Shown here piece after piece: positions 9,271 to 17,147 of a stretch of DNA of 64,000 nucleotides. A program made the position numbers and the translations under genes. How positions within the stretch are numbered: position 1 is the first letter of the stretch; each line of letters starts with the position of its first letter. The notes beneath the pieces are model-generated. The model was not told the origin of the DNA. It saw only the letters and a program-made list of their open reading frames with translations, and did no database searches. The DNA comes from Clostridium sp. 'White wine YQ' (GTDB lineage Bacteria > Bacillota > Clostridia > Clostridiales > Clostridiaceae): positions 310,001 through 374,000 of the forward strand of contig NZ_JAQYUU010000001.1 of the NCBI RefSeq assembly GCF_028728205.1, written 5' to 3'.

Positions 9271-9927
9271 TTACAAACCATCTTTCACGATAAATGTCTC
9301 CATTTTGGGGCAGTTATTGAGCAGTCCAACTACATAAAGTGTATAAAAATTATTTGCAATTAAATTTATTGGTTGAACTCTAAGATAAATAACATTATTT
9401 GTTGAAGAACTAATAGTAAAGTTGTATTTTCCTGGTGTCAATGGTAAATATCCAGTACTTTCTTCAAATTCTATATACTTAAATAATTTCTTGTCTTTCT
9501 TATTAACAAGATTAAGTAGTGGTGCTTCCGGTGATAGATGGATGAATCTAAAAAAGGCAGTTCCAAAGCTATAGGATTTATTTCCATCTATTATAGGGAT
9601 TAAATCTAATACATTTAATTTGTTTATTATAGCTATAGTGTAAATAGAATGAGGCGATAGTTCAATTATTTTAGATGCTATTGGAAGCTTATTATCTCTA
9701 GATAAAAATATAGAGATTTTATGTTCTCCGGTAATTAAAGGGACGTAAATTGAATACTCCTTATATTTAATATTACTAAAGGCTAATATATCATCAATAT
9801 AAACATCTATTGATGATATATTAGGAGACGTATTAAAAAAGCGTACGAATATTTCCATTTGAGGCAAGGTATTTGTGAACAATTCCCCTAAACCATTTTT
9901 TGAAGATTGATTTTGAAAATAATTCAT
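9271..9927 (-). CDS. DUF4397 domain protein
   Basis: This 218-residue protein holds two copies of the DUF4397 pattern: VRFFNTSPNISSIDVYIDD near residue 29 and FRFIHLSPEAPLLNLV near residue 126. Each is followed by a GEHKISIF- or GKYNFTI-type strand. DUF4397 is a beta-sandwich fold, often on secreted or cell-surface proteins. No signal peptide or anchor is visible, so its location is unclear; a spore-coat role is possible but unsupported. It lies 10 bp downstream of the next gene and is probably co-transcribed with it. Confidence 0.8.
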   Translation of the reverse strand: MNYFQNQSSKNGLGELFTNTLPQMEIFVRFFNTSPNISSIDVYIDDILAFSNIKYKEYSIYVPLITGEHKISIFLSRDNKLPIASKIIELSPHSIYTIAIINKLNVLDLIPIIDGNKSYSFGTAFFRFIHLSPEAPLLNLVNKKDKKLFKYIEFEESTGYLPLTPGKYNFTISSSTNNVIYLRVQPINLIANNFYTLYVVGLLNNCPKMETFIVKDGL

Positions 9928-9937
9928 TTAGTATAAC

Positions 9938-10369
9938 CTAAAGATTTTCAAAGGGAATTACTCTATTATTTTCATTATATTTTAGTGAAAGAGCTATAAT
10001 TCTCTTTACAATCATTTTATATGTTGATTTCGGAATGTTATATGCTCTTAAGGAACTTACTAGGCCAGGATTATTCTGTTCAATTTTATTTAGCACGTCA
10101 TCAACTACTTTTAGTTCTTCAATAAATAAACTATCATCCTCATCCTCATCTATAGTTCTTATTAGAGTTAGTGGATCAGGTGGATTAATAATATTTTGAC
10201 TTTGGGTGCTTAGGAAAAGGTTGTTATTTAGGTCGCTTTTAAGCTTACTTGATTTAATTAAGCTTTGTGAATTAACACCTGGCTCAAAGCCATTTGGAAA
10301 AGATGATAAGTTTAAGGTGTCGTGGAATACCCTAAAAGTTAAATCCTTTTCGTTAATAGATTCATACAT
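9938..10369 (-). CDS. Conserved hypothetical protein, partner of the DUF4397 gene
   Basis: I do not recognise this 143-residue protein. It is soluble and Asn/Ser/Asp-rich. It has a disordered N-terminal half, an acidic stretch at about residues 74-80 (DEDEDD) and a helical C-terminus (about 85-135, VDDVLNKIEQNNPGLVSSLR). CGGAGG stands before the ATG. The DUF4397 gene follows 10 bp downstream, which suggests a two-gene operon with a shared, unknown role. Confidence 0.7.
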   Translation of the reverse strand: MYESINEKDLTFRVFHDTLNLSSFPNGFEPGVNSQSLIKSSKLKSDLNNNLFLSTQSQNIINPPDPLTLIRTIDEDEDDSLFIEELKVVDDVLNKIEQNNPGLVSSLRAYNIPKSTYKMIVKRIIALSLKYNENNRVIPFENL

Positions 10370-10499
10370 ATTTAAACCTCCGTTTATATTGTTAAATTAA
10401 ATAATTTATTAATAAAAATTATGAAAAAAATGCTTTTATTAGAACTTTATTTAACAAAAACTTTTAAGTTTGAGTATTATACATAGGGAGGTAATGCAT

Positions 10500-11795
10500 A
10501 TGTTTCCTGAGGATGAGAGAATAAGAAATAAATTTATAGGGGTAAACTCTGAAATAATGCTTTTCAATGGAAAAAAAGCAAATTTCATTAATTTTGATAA
10601 TGCAGCTACTACCCCAGCATTTAAAAGAGCATCACAGTATTTGAATAATTTTTTGCCCTGGTATGGAAGCGTTGGAAGAGGGGCAGGATATAAATCTCAA
10701 ATTAGTACAGACTTATTTGAAGGGTCAAGGAAAAAAATACTAGAATTTTTCTCTCTTAAAGATAGAGATGATTACGAAGTTATATATGTTAAAAATGCCA
10801 CAGAAGGTATAAATAAGTTGGCTAGTAGACTAATAACTTCTGAGGATGATTTAGTTATAACAACAAGAATGGAGCATCACTCAAATGATTTACCTTGGAG
10901 AGGAAAATGCAAGCTAGAATATATTGATGTAAATGAATATGGAAAGATATCCTTAGATGATTTAGAAGAAAAGTTAATAGAGAATATGGGTAGGTTTAGG
11001 TTTCTTACAATTACTGGTGCATCTAATGTTACTGGATATATAAATCCTATAAATAAAATAGCAAAGTTAGTGCATAGGTATGGAGGACGCATAATAGTTG
11101 ATGGAGCTCAATTAGTACCTCATAGAAAAATAAACATGGCAGGGGCAAGAGCTGGGGAAGAAATAGATTACCTTGTTTTTTCTGCCCATAAAATATATGC
11201 ACCATTTGGAGTAGGAGTTATTATTGGAAAGAAAGATGGTTTAATCCATGGAGAACCTGAACTAAAAGGTGGAGGAACGGTTGAGTTAGTTACAGATGAT
11301 AAAGTTATTTGGAAAGAGACTGAGGGAAAAGATGAAGCTGGAACACCAAATATATTGGGAATTGCAGCATTACTTGGAGCCTTGGAGGAAGTTTGCGATA
11401 TAGGTTATGAAACCATAGAGAGAAGAGAAGAAGTATTATTGAAAAATCTGTTTGAAGGACTAAGAAGTATAAAAAGAGTAAGAGTATATGGTATTCCTAT
11501 TGTTCAAAACGATAGGCTGGGTATAGGCATATTTAATATGATTGGAATAAATCATACTGAATTAGCACAACTATTATCTACCCTAAGTGGAATATCAACC
11601 AGAAATGGATGTTTTTGTGCACAACCATATGTTCAGAGACTTCTTGGAATACCTAAATCAGAAATTCAGAAACATTTGGAAAACCCTAAAATGATAAAGG
11701 ATGGAATGGTTAGGGTTAGCTTTGGAGTATATAATACGTTAGATGAACTTTGGACATTCCTTAATACTATGGAATATATATCAAAACGATATTAA
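10500..11795 (+). CDS. Class V aminotransferase, cysteine desulfurase-like
   Basis: A PLP enzyme of the SufS/CsdA-like branch (431 residues). FDNAATTPAF is at the N-terminus, MEHHSNDLPW and DGAQLVPH line the cofactor site, and FSAHKIYAPFG carries the Schiff-base lysine. A cysteine-rich STRNGCFCAQPY sits where SufS has its catalytic Cys loop, so cysteine desulfuration is plausible. No scaffold gene is adjacent, so the acceptor is unknown. Start: TTG 10470 and ATG 10494 are also in frame, but ATG 10500 has AGGGAGGT at a 7-nt spacing. Confidence 0.85.
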   Translation: MFPEDERIRNKFIGVNSEIMLFNGKKANFINFDNAATTPAFKRASQYLNNFLPWYGSVGRGAGYKSQISTDLFEGSRKKILEFFSLKDRDDYEVIYVKNATEGINKLASRLITSEDDLVITTRMEHHSNDLPWRGKCKLEYIDVNEYGKISLDDLEEKLIENMGRFRFLTITGASNVTGYINPINKIAKLVHRYGGRIIVDGAQLVPHRKINMAGARAGEEIDYLVFSAHKIYAPFGVGVIIGKKDGLIHGEPELKGGGTVELVTDDKVIWKETEGKDEAGTPNILGIAALLGALEEVCDIGYETIERREEVLLKNLFEGLRSIKRVRVYGIPIVQNDRLGIGIFNMIGINHTELAQLLSTLSGISTRNGCFCAQPYVQRLLGIPKSEIQKHLENPKMIKDGMVRVSFGVYNTLDELWTFLNTMEYISKRY

Positions 11796-11810
11796 AAATA
11801 TTCAAAGAAA

Positions 11811-11847
11811 AAGGTAGTTCCTTTTTATTATAAATAGGAACTACCTT
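11811..11847. terminator. Hairpin between convergent genes
   Basis: AAGGTAGTTCCT at 11811-11822 pairs with AGGAACTACCTT at 11836-11847. It probably terminates the aminotransferase gene and, read backwards, the phosphofructokinase gene. The T-tract is weak. Confidence 0.6.
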
Positions 11848-11851
11848 ATAT

Positions 11852-11890
11852 TATAGGGTTTTTATAGGAAACTTAACTTAAAACCCTATA
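11852..11890. repeat. Small palindromic repeat, copy 1
   Basis: Bases 11852-11876 match the complement of 44500-44525 except for one T in a T-run. This copy is itself an inverted repeat (TATAGGGTTTT near 11852 and AAAACCCTATA at 11880-11890) and lies between convergent genes. Confidence 0.55.
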
Positions 11891-13114
11891 TTATTTTTGG
11901 TTGAAGACCTTAAATTTTGGTAGAAAGTTTTCTAATGTAAAATTTGGATCTCCAGCTATTAATGGTCTTAAGTATTCAATAGCTTCCTCAGTTATATGAT
12001 TTCCAGCATCATTAATCCATTCTTTAGGGAAATACTTAACCTTATTAGCTATTTCAGTAGTTGGTACGGTAAAGGTTGAATATGTATAAGGAGAATTTGA
12101 TTCTCTTTTTATAGCAACCATAAATCCTGACTCGTTTTCTAAGGAATATCTTAATGCATCATAACCAACTTGGTAAGATTCATCTATGTCTGTTTGAGAT
12201 GCTGAGTGCATTGAACATCTTTGAAGAACTCCTAATTCTAAAGCTTTTACCCTGTCTGTTATTCCAGCTTTTATTATTTGAGCTCTAAGATAATTTCCAA
12301 CACCACCAAGTTGAGCGTGTCCAAATCTATCGAGGGATTTAATTCCATTAATTAATGAAAGGAATTCACCGTTCTCATTAACAAGTCCTTCAGAAGCTAC
12401 TATGTAAACTTTATTATTTTCTTCAAATTTTTTCTTCACATCTTCTAAAAATTTATATAAAGAAAATGTTTTTTCAGGAAGATATATAAAATCTGCAACA
12501 GGTTTTCCGTTCTTTTGAGCTAATGCAGCTGAAGCAGCAAGCCATCCAGTATCCCTACCCATTGTTTCCAATATAAAAATACCATTATTTATATAAACAG
12601 AAGAGTCGTAAAAAGTCTCTAATGTTGTTGTTGCAATAAACTTACCTGCCGAACCGAAACCAGGTGTATGATCCGTACACATAAGATCATTATCAATAGT
12701 CTTCGGAATTCCGATGAACTTAATATCTATTCCAAATTCTTTTCCGTAGGCAGTCAATTTGTTTGTAGTATCCATTGAATCATTACCACCTACATAGAAG
12801 AATGCAGTGATATCTAATTCTTTTAATATAGTCATTAACTTTTCATATTCTTCAGGGGAGGTTGAGTGATCCTTTAATTTATATCTGCAAGAACCTAATC
12901 CAGAAGATGGTGTGTATTTAAATAAATCTAATTGGTCTTGAGGTATATCACTTAAATTCACAATGTTTTTCTCTAAAATTCCTTCAATACCATTTAATCC
13001 GCCATATACATTATCAAAGGCTTTAAACTCTTTATTTGCCTCAATTAACCCTACAACACTTGAATTTATAACAGAGGTTGGACCTCCGGATTGTGCAATA
13101 ATACAATTAGACAT
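11891..13114 (-). CDS. 6-phosphofructokinase, pyrophosphate-dependent type
   Basis: This 407-residue PfkA-superfamily enzyme phosphorylates fructose 6-phosphate in glycolysis. Two residues mark the phosphoryl donor. The loop reads GGNDS, with Asp where ATP enzymes have Gly (GGDGS). The second motif is PKTIDND, with Lys where ATP enzymes have Gly. Both favour PPi over ATP and would make the step reversible. Other motifs are QSGGPTSVINSS at the N-terminus and METMGRDTGWLA for substrate binding. AAGGAG precedes the ATG. The gene is single and divergent from mntP. Confidence 0.9.
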   Translation of the reverse strand: MSNCIIAQSGGPTSVINSSVVGLIEANKEFKAFDNVYGGLNGIEGILEKNIVNLSDIPQDQLDLFKYTPSSGLGSCRYKLKDHSTSPEEYEKLMTILKELDITAFFYVGGNDSMDTTNKLTAYGKEFGIDIKFIGIPKTIDNDLMCTDHTPGFGSAGKFIATTTLETFYDSSVYINNGIFILETMGRDTGWLAASAALAQKNGKPVADFIYLPEKTFSLYKFLEDVKKKFEENNKVYIVASEGLVNENGEFLSLINGIKSLDRFGHAQLGGVGNYLRAQIIKAGITDRVKALELGVLQRCSMHSASQTDIDESYQVGYDALRYSLENESGFMVAIKRESNSPYTYSTFTVPTTEIANKVKYFPKEWINDAGNHITEEAIEYLRPLIAGDPNFTLENFLPKFKVFNQK

Positions 13115-13140
13115 GAATTATCTCCTTTAAAACTTATTAC

Positions 13141-13164
13141 ATTAAATGTGCTATACTATTTAAT
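13141..13164. repeat. Palindromic 24-bp repeat, copy 1 (pfk side)
   Basis: A 24-bp sequence with arms ATTAAAT and ATTTAAT around GTGCTATACT. It is identical to 13266-13289. It lies 27 bp before the pfk start in the pfk-mntP divergent region and may be an operator or carry promoter -10 elements (TGCTATACT). Confidence 0.7.
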
Positions 13165-13265
13165 GCTTTAAATACTCCATATACTAATATACACCATGTA
13201 ATTAATATGTCAAAGGTATTTTTTACAACATATAGGACAAGAAAACGATTATATAATAAAAAAAT

Positions 13266-13289
13266 ATTAAATGTGCTATACTATTTAAT
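13266..13289. repeat. Palindromic 24-bp repeat, copy 2 (mntP side)
   Basis: An exact copy of 13141-13164, 125 bp away in the same orientation and 106 bp before the mntP start. The flanks of the two copies differ, so this is not a simple larger duplication. Confidence 0.7.
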
Positions 13290-13395
13290 TGATTAATATT
13301 TTTATTGTTAAAATCATATAAATTAAGTAAGAATAATTATGTTACTTTGTAATAAAATATATAGAACTCATTATAAACTTAAAGGGGAAGTATAA

Positions 13396-13941
13396 ATGAT
13401 AGGAGTAGTTATTATTGCATTGGCTTTAGCTATGGATGCCTTTGGTGTTGCACTAAGTATAGGCATTAATTGTGCTGTTAAACGAAAAAATAAGGTGTAT
13501 TTTGCAATTTCATTTGGATTTTTTCAATTTTTATTATCTCTTATAGGTGCAATAGGAGGATATTATTTTAATAATTATATAGCAAATATACCTAATATAA
13601 TAGGGGGAGCTATAATTGCAGTTGTTGGAGTTTTAATGATAAAAGAAGGTATGCAGCAAAAGGATGAGTGTATACTATTAAACCCCAAAATGTATTTTGT
13701 ACTAGGCATATCTGTAAGCATTGATGCCTTAGTTGTTGGGTTTACAGCATTACATGACACGATAAATCCACTAGTTGTAATTTTATATACCAGCATTATT
13801 GGGATTACTACGCTATTTTTAAGTTTATTATCTTTTTATATATCGAGATATGCTAAAAGAATAAGCTTCATAGCTAAATATGCTGACTATATAGGTGGAA
13901 TTATATTGATGATTTTCGGATTTAAAATGATGTTTTTATAA
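13396..13941 (+). CDS. mntP: Manganese efflux pump MntP
   Basis: A membrane protein of 181 residues with about six TM helices in two inverted halves. Each half has a conserved acidic motif: [10 protein letters not shown] near residue 12 and SIDALVVGF near residue 112. These are the metal-coordinating Asp motifs of the MntP (former DUF204) family, which exports Mn2+. AAAGGGGAAG precedes the ATG. No yybP-ykoY Mn riboswitch is recognisable upstream; instead there is a duplicated 24-bp palindrome. The end of the gene lies in a 35-bp tandem duplication. Confidence 0.92.
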   Translation: MIGVVIIALALAMDAFGVALSIGINCAVKRKNKVYFAISFGFFQFLLSLIGAIGGYYFNNYIANIPNIIGGAIIAVVGVLMIKEGMQQKDECILLNPKMYFVLGISVSIDALVVGFTALHDTINPLVVILYTSIIGITTLFLSLLSFYISRYAKRISFIAKYADYIGGIILMIFGFKMMFL

Positions 13942-14002
13942 TGTATTAATAACTAATCAAAGTGCAATTTTTATAATGTATTAATAACTAATCAAAGTGC
14001 AA
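13933..14002. repeat. 35-bp tandem duplication spanning the mntP stop codon
   Basis: Two identical 35-bp units (13933-13967 and 13968-14002) begin TTTTTATAATG; TTTTTATGAT at 14003 begins like a third. The first unit contains the last codons and stop of mntP. The array ends just before a TATAAT-like sequence in front of the Fur-family gene, so copy number could alter that gene's promoter spacing. Confidence 0.85.
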
Positions 14003-14081
14003 TTTTTATGATATAATATATAATGTAGAATAAAATTTATGTATTTGATATAAAATCAATATTTATTTTTAGAGGCAAAGT

Positions 14082-14498
14082 ATGAAATATGAAGAACTAT
14101 TAAAAGAAAAGAAAATGAAAATAACAAAGGGTAGAATGGCAATTTTAAATATACTCGAAGAAAATAATAAAAGTTTAACTGCAGAAGAGATATATTCATT
14201 ATTAGGTGAACAGGATAAGGATGTTAATCTATCAACAGTTTATAGAACCTTGGAGCTTTTTGATGATAAAGATATAGTTGATAAACTTTTCTTACCGGAA
14301 GGGTGTTATGGATATTCTTTAAAGAGAGACGACCATAAACATTTGTTAAAGTGTGACATGTGCAGCAAAGAAGTTCTTGTTCCATGTCCTATTAAACAAA
14401 TTCAAGAAATAATAAATTCGGAAGCAGGTTTCAAGATAACAGAACATTCAATTAAGTTACATGGAATTTGTGATGAATGTAATAAGAAAAATAAGTAA
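14082..14498 (+). CDS. Fur-family metalloregulator, probably Zur-like
   Basis: A 138-residue repressor. The N-terminal winged helix (residues 5-80) contains the family motif VNLSTVYRTLELF. The C-terminal metal/dimer domain has DDHKHLLKCDMCSKEV and a second pair CDEC, giving the two CxxC structural zinc sites. It regulates metal homeostasis by binding palindromes. It sits between mntP and a convergent ZnuCB-type importer, so a zinc (Zur) or manganese role is likelier than iron. The subtype cannot be fixed by sequence alone. It has a weak AGAGG ribosome site. Confidence 0.88.
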   Translation: MKYEELLKEKKMKITKGRMAILNILEENNKSLTAEEIYSLLGEQDKDVNLSTVYRTLELFDDKDIVDKLFLPEGCYGYSLKRDDHKHLLKCDMCSKEVLVPCPIKQIQEIINSEAGFKITEHSIKLHGICDECNKKNK

Positions 14499-14502
14499 AT
14501 AT

Positions 14503-14538
14503 AGAACCCCTTACTTCAATAATGAAGTAAGGGGTTCT
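14503..14538. terminator. Strong bidirectional terminator, fur-like / znuB
   Basis: A perfect 16-bp stem (AGAACCCCTTACTTCA and its complement) with a 4-nt loop, between the convergent Fur-family gene and znuB-like gene. Confidence 0.88.
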
Positions 14539-14544
14539 AGTATT

Positions 14545-15336
14545 TTAATAATTATTTTTATTGAATATAATTACTAGTATTAAAGTTATAACACTCATTA
14601 AAGCAATGGTTCCACCTGGAGCAGTATTTCCATAATAAGATAATATTAGCCCACCTAAAACATCAATCATCCCAAATATAATTGAAAGCAATAGAGTGGT
14701 TTTAAATCCTTTCTTTATAACCAATGCAGTAGCAACTGGAACTACTATTATTGAGGAAATCACTAATATTCCCATTATTCTAATAGATACAGAGATAGTT
14801 GCTCCAATTAGTAAGGTGAAAATATAGTTTATTACTTTTACCTTAACACCAGAAACTTTTGCACCTTCTTCATCGAAAGTAATATACACTAGTTGGTTAT
14901 ATAAAAAATAGAGAACCACCATACATATTATGGATACAATAAATATCAATAATAACTCACTAGAGTTTACAGTTAGTATACTTCCAAATAGATATGAACT
15001 TACTTTGGCAGTTGTTTTACCAGAACTTACAAGAATAATTGCAAGACCCAAACTTAAAGTAAGAACAATTGACATAACAAGTTCAGCATATTTTTTAAAA
15101 TATCCTCTTAAAAATTCAATTACAACAGCACATAAAGTTGTAAAAGCAAGAGAGGTAAACAATGGATTAATACCACTTACAAGGCCAATGGCAACCCCTG
15201 CAAAGGAGGAGTGAGAAAGTGTATCTCCAATCATAGAATAGCGGCGAAGTACAATAAACAATCCAATACTAGGACAAAGAATTGAAATCATAAGTCCTGC
15301 TAAAAGAGCTTTTTGCATAAATTCATATGATAGCAT
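14545..15336 (-). CDS. Metal ABC transporter permease, ZnuB/ABC-3 family
   Basis: An ABC-3 family permease of 263 residues with about eight membrane segments. The N-terminal core FIVLRRYSMIGDTLSHSSFAG is the hallmark of zinc/manganese importers. The ATG follows the znuC-like stop directly (TAAATG), so the two are translationally coupled. No substrate-binding lipoprotein (ZnuA) is encoded nearby and must lie elsewhere. Zinc is the likeliest substrate; manganese is possible. Confidence 0.9.
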   Translation of the reverse strand: MLSYEFMQKALLAGLMISILCPSIGLFIVLRRYSMIGDTLSHSSFAGVAIGLVSGINPLFTSLAFTTLCAVVIEFLRGYFKKYAELVMSIVLTLSLGLAIILVSSGKTTAKVSSYLFGSILTVNSSELLLIFIVSIICMVVLYFLYNQLVYITFDEEGAKVSGVKVKVINYIFTLLIGATISVSIRIMGILVISSIIVVPVATALVIKKGFKTTLLLSIIFGMIDVLGGLILSYYGNTAPGGTIALMSVITLILVIIFNKNNY

Positions 15337-15996
15337 TTATAAAACCTCCCTTTCTCTTTGAGTTTCATATTCACTTAATTCATAAAGAGAGGCTTTAAAA
15401 TCTTTAACATCTATAACATGAGTAGAATACTCTAAAGCTCTTGTAATATTATGATCAACTGAAAGTATTGTAAGTCCTTTTTCTCTGTTTAATCTTTGTA
15501 ATAAAGCATAAAGTTCTATCTGATTTTTTTCATCAACTCCAGAGGAAAGCTCATCTAACATTAAAAGGTCTGGTTCTCCAAGCAAAGCTTTTGCAATAAA
15601 TACTCTTTGTTGCTGTCCACCAGAAAGTGAACCAACTAAGGAATTTTTAAAATCTTTCATATTTACATAATCAAGAATACTATCAATAGAACTTGAACTT
15701 TTAATACCAATAGTTTTGCAGTGAACCTTAAGCAATTCATAGACAGTTATAGGAAAACTGCTATTAAATCCATCAACTTTTTGAGCCACATAACCAATAG
15801 AGCATTTTTCTATAGTTATGTCACCTTTCAATGGAGTTAATATACCGAGTAATAGCTTTAACAACGTAGTTTTGGCACTTCCATTCTCACCTATTATTGA
15901 GGTAAAGCTTCCTTTCGGGATATTTAAATTTATATTATTTAATATATAAGGCATACCACCTGAATAGGAAAATGTTAAATCGTTTATTTGTATCAA
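15337..15996 (-). CDS. Metal ABC transporter ATP-binding protein, ZnuC-like
   Basis: A 219-residue ATPase with Walker A GENGSAKTT (Ala in place of the usual Gly before Lys), signature LSGGQQQR, Walker B LLMLDELSSGVD and H-loop VDHN. It energises the adjacent ABC-3 permease. It starts at TTG 15996 with AGGAG 10 nt upstream. A promoter with an overlapping palindrome lies at 16058-16087, as expected for a metal-repressed operon. Confidence 0.9.
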   Translation of the reverse strand: MIQINDLTFSYSGGMPYILNNINLNIPKGSFTSIIGENGSAKTTLLKLLLGILTPLKGDITIEKCSIGYVAQKVDGFNSSFPITVYELLKVHCKTIGIKSSSSIDSILDYVNMKDFKNSLVGSLSGGQQQRVFIAKALLGEPDLLMLDELSSGVDEKNQIELYALLQRLNREKGLTILSVDHNITRALEYSTHVIDVKDFKASLYELSEYETQREREVL

Positions 15997-16057
15997 ATTA
16001 AATCAGCTCCTGCAGTTGTTAATAATTAATGTATTTGAAATTCAAAATACATATTAA

Positions 16058-16087
16058 ATTATATAACTAATTGCAAATGGTTTGCAA
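16058..16087 (-). promoter_or_regulatory. Promoter of the znuCB-like operon
   Basis: On the minus strand TTGCAA (16087-16082), an 18-nt gap and TATAAT (16063-16058) make a sigma-A type promoter upstream of the TTG start at 15996. Confidence 0.6.
16071..16087. promoter_or_regulatory. Candidate metalloregulator operator
   Basis: TTGCAAATGGTTTGCAA is a perfect 7-3-7 palindrome over the -35 region of the znuCB-like promoter. The convergent Fur-family gene is the obvious candidate to bind it. The assignment rests on position and symmetry, not on a match to a known box. Confidence 0.6.
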
Positions 16088-16112
16088 CAAAAAATATAAT
16101 ACTATATTATTT

Positions 16113-16544
16113 TTACTTATCATTATTAACGGGAGAGATATTATCTATTTGCCAATAACCGTTAGGAGTTTTTTCAAAAGAAACTTTATATGAAGAATAT
16201 TTATGCGGGGATGTATCCTCTAAGCCAGAAGCAGTAACTTGTGCTATTTTATTATCTTCATAAGTCAAGTTAACTTCTTTTACCCTAAGGAGCTTATATT
16301 CTTTCGCATATTTAGAAGTCATATAATAATCCACTGCATAGTATATGTCTTTGCACTTATAGTTAACGTATAAAGTCCTCCCTATGATGGATAGGGGAAT
16401 AAGCAGTAAAGCTATAATTATAGTTCTGGAAAGTATTAGTTTAATTTTTCTTTTCTTACGAATATTAAATCGGTATAAACGACTATTTTTATCAATGGTT
16501 TTTTTGTGAATTCTTCTATTATCTAATCTTCTTGCAGTACTCAT
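16113..16544 (-). CDS. Conserved hypothetical single-pass membrane protein
   Basis: I do not recognise this 143-residue protein. It has a highly basic cytoplasmic N-terminus (residues 1-36), one membrane segment (about 37-58, LILSRTIIIALLLIPLSIIG) and an extracytoplasmic C-terminal domain of ~85 residues ending GYWQIDNISPVNNDK, which resembles an NTF2-like tail. GGAGGTG precedes the ATG. It is divergent from the next gene and has no informative partner. Confidence 0.7.
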   Translation of the reverse strand: MSTARRLDNRRIHKKTIDKNSRLYRFNIRKKRKIKLILSRTIIIALLLIPLSIIGRTLYVNYKCKDIYYAVDYYMTSKYAKEYKLLRVKEVNLTYEDNKIAQVTASGLEDTSPHKYSSYKVSFEKTPNGYWQIDNISPVNNDK

Positions 16545-16664
16545 AAATACACCTCCAAATAATATATTACCAAAAAATGGTAAAGATATAAAGAGTTATT
16601 GCATGTGAAGCTTATAAAAACATATAATAGGTATATAATAATTATGTGAAAGGATGGAACTTAA

Positions 16665-17063
16665 ATGGATTTTTCAGCATTAGTTTTAATGGAGAGAGAT
16701 GGAACAACAGGACATTTAATAAGAGAAGTAGGCAGTTATGCAGTAAATGAAGGTGCAATATATGTAACAAAGCTATATTTACAGGATGGAGTAGTAAATT
16801 TATTTTTTGGAACTAATAAAGATGTAGAAGATTGGGAGTTCTCAGCAATTTATGATTTGTTTGATGTGGATGCATTTGAAAAACTTGGATACAATATTGA
16901 AGAAATAGATACTGAATTTAATCCACTTTGGAAGATTACATTTGATTATGAGGATGATCACGAGGAAATTAGAGCAATCCTAAATGAACTTTGTACAATT
17001 ATTAATGAGTGTATTTCAAAAGTACTAGAGGATATAAAAGACAAAGAAAGTGAGTATATATAG
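16665..17063 (+). CDS. Conserved hypothetical protein (possibly DUF6762)
   Basis: A soluble, acidic protein of 132 residues, beta-rich at first (ALVLMERDGTTGHLIREVG) and ending in a helix with many Glu/Asp. There is no signal or membrane segment. It reminds me of the clostridial DUF6762 family, but I cannot confirm that. AAAGGA stands before the ATG. It lies 84 bp upstream of the oligoendopeptidase gene and may share its transcript. Confidence 0.7.
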   Translation: MDFSALVLMERDGTTGHLIREVGSYAVNEGAIYVTKLYLQDGVVNLFFGTNKDVEDWEFSAIYDLFDVDAFEKLGYNIEEIDTEFNPLWKITFDYEDDHEEIRAILNELCTIINECISKVLEDIKDKESEYI

Positions 17064-17147
17064 GCATTTTAAGGGCACTTAATTGGTTCATACATAATGG
17101 AGTTATTAATTGAACTTAAAACCCTATATAAACAAAGAGGTGAAAAA

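Noticed and set aside
13290..13395. Possible yybP-ykoY manganese riboswitch before mntP
   Set aside because: The sequence is AT-rich and lacks the conserved G-rich four-way core of that riboswitch; only the palindromic repeats stand out.
13968..13990. PerR/Fur-type box (TTATAAT half) in the tandem repeat
   Set aside because: Only one half matches the TTATAATNATTATAA consensus; the other half does not, so it is not called as an operator.
17113..17128. Third copy of the small repeat seen at 11852 and 44483
   Set aside because: Only about 16 bases match (ACTTAAAACCCTATAT) and there is no palindrome around them, so chance in AT-rich DNA cannot be excluded.
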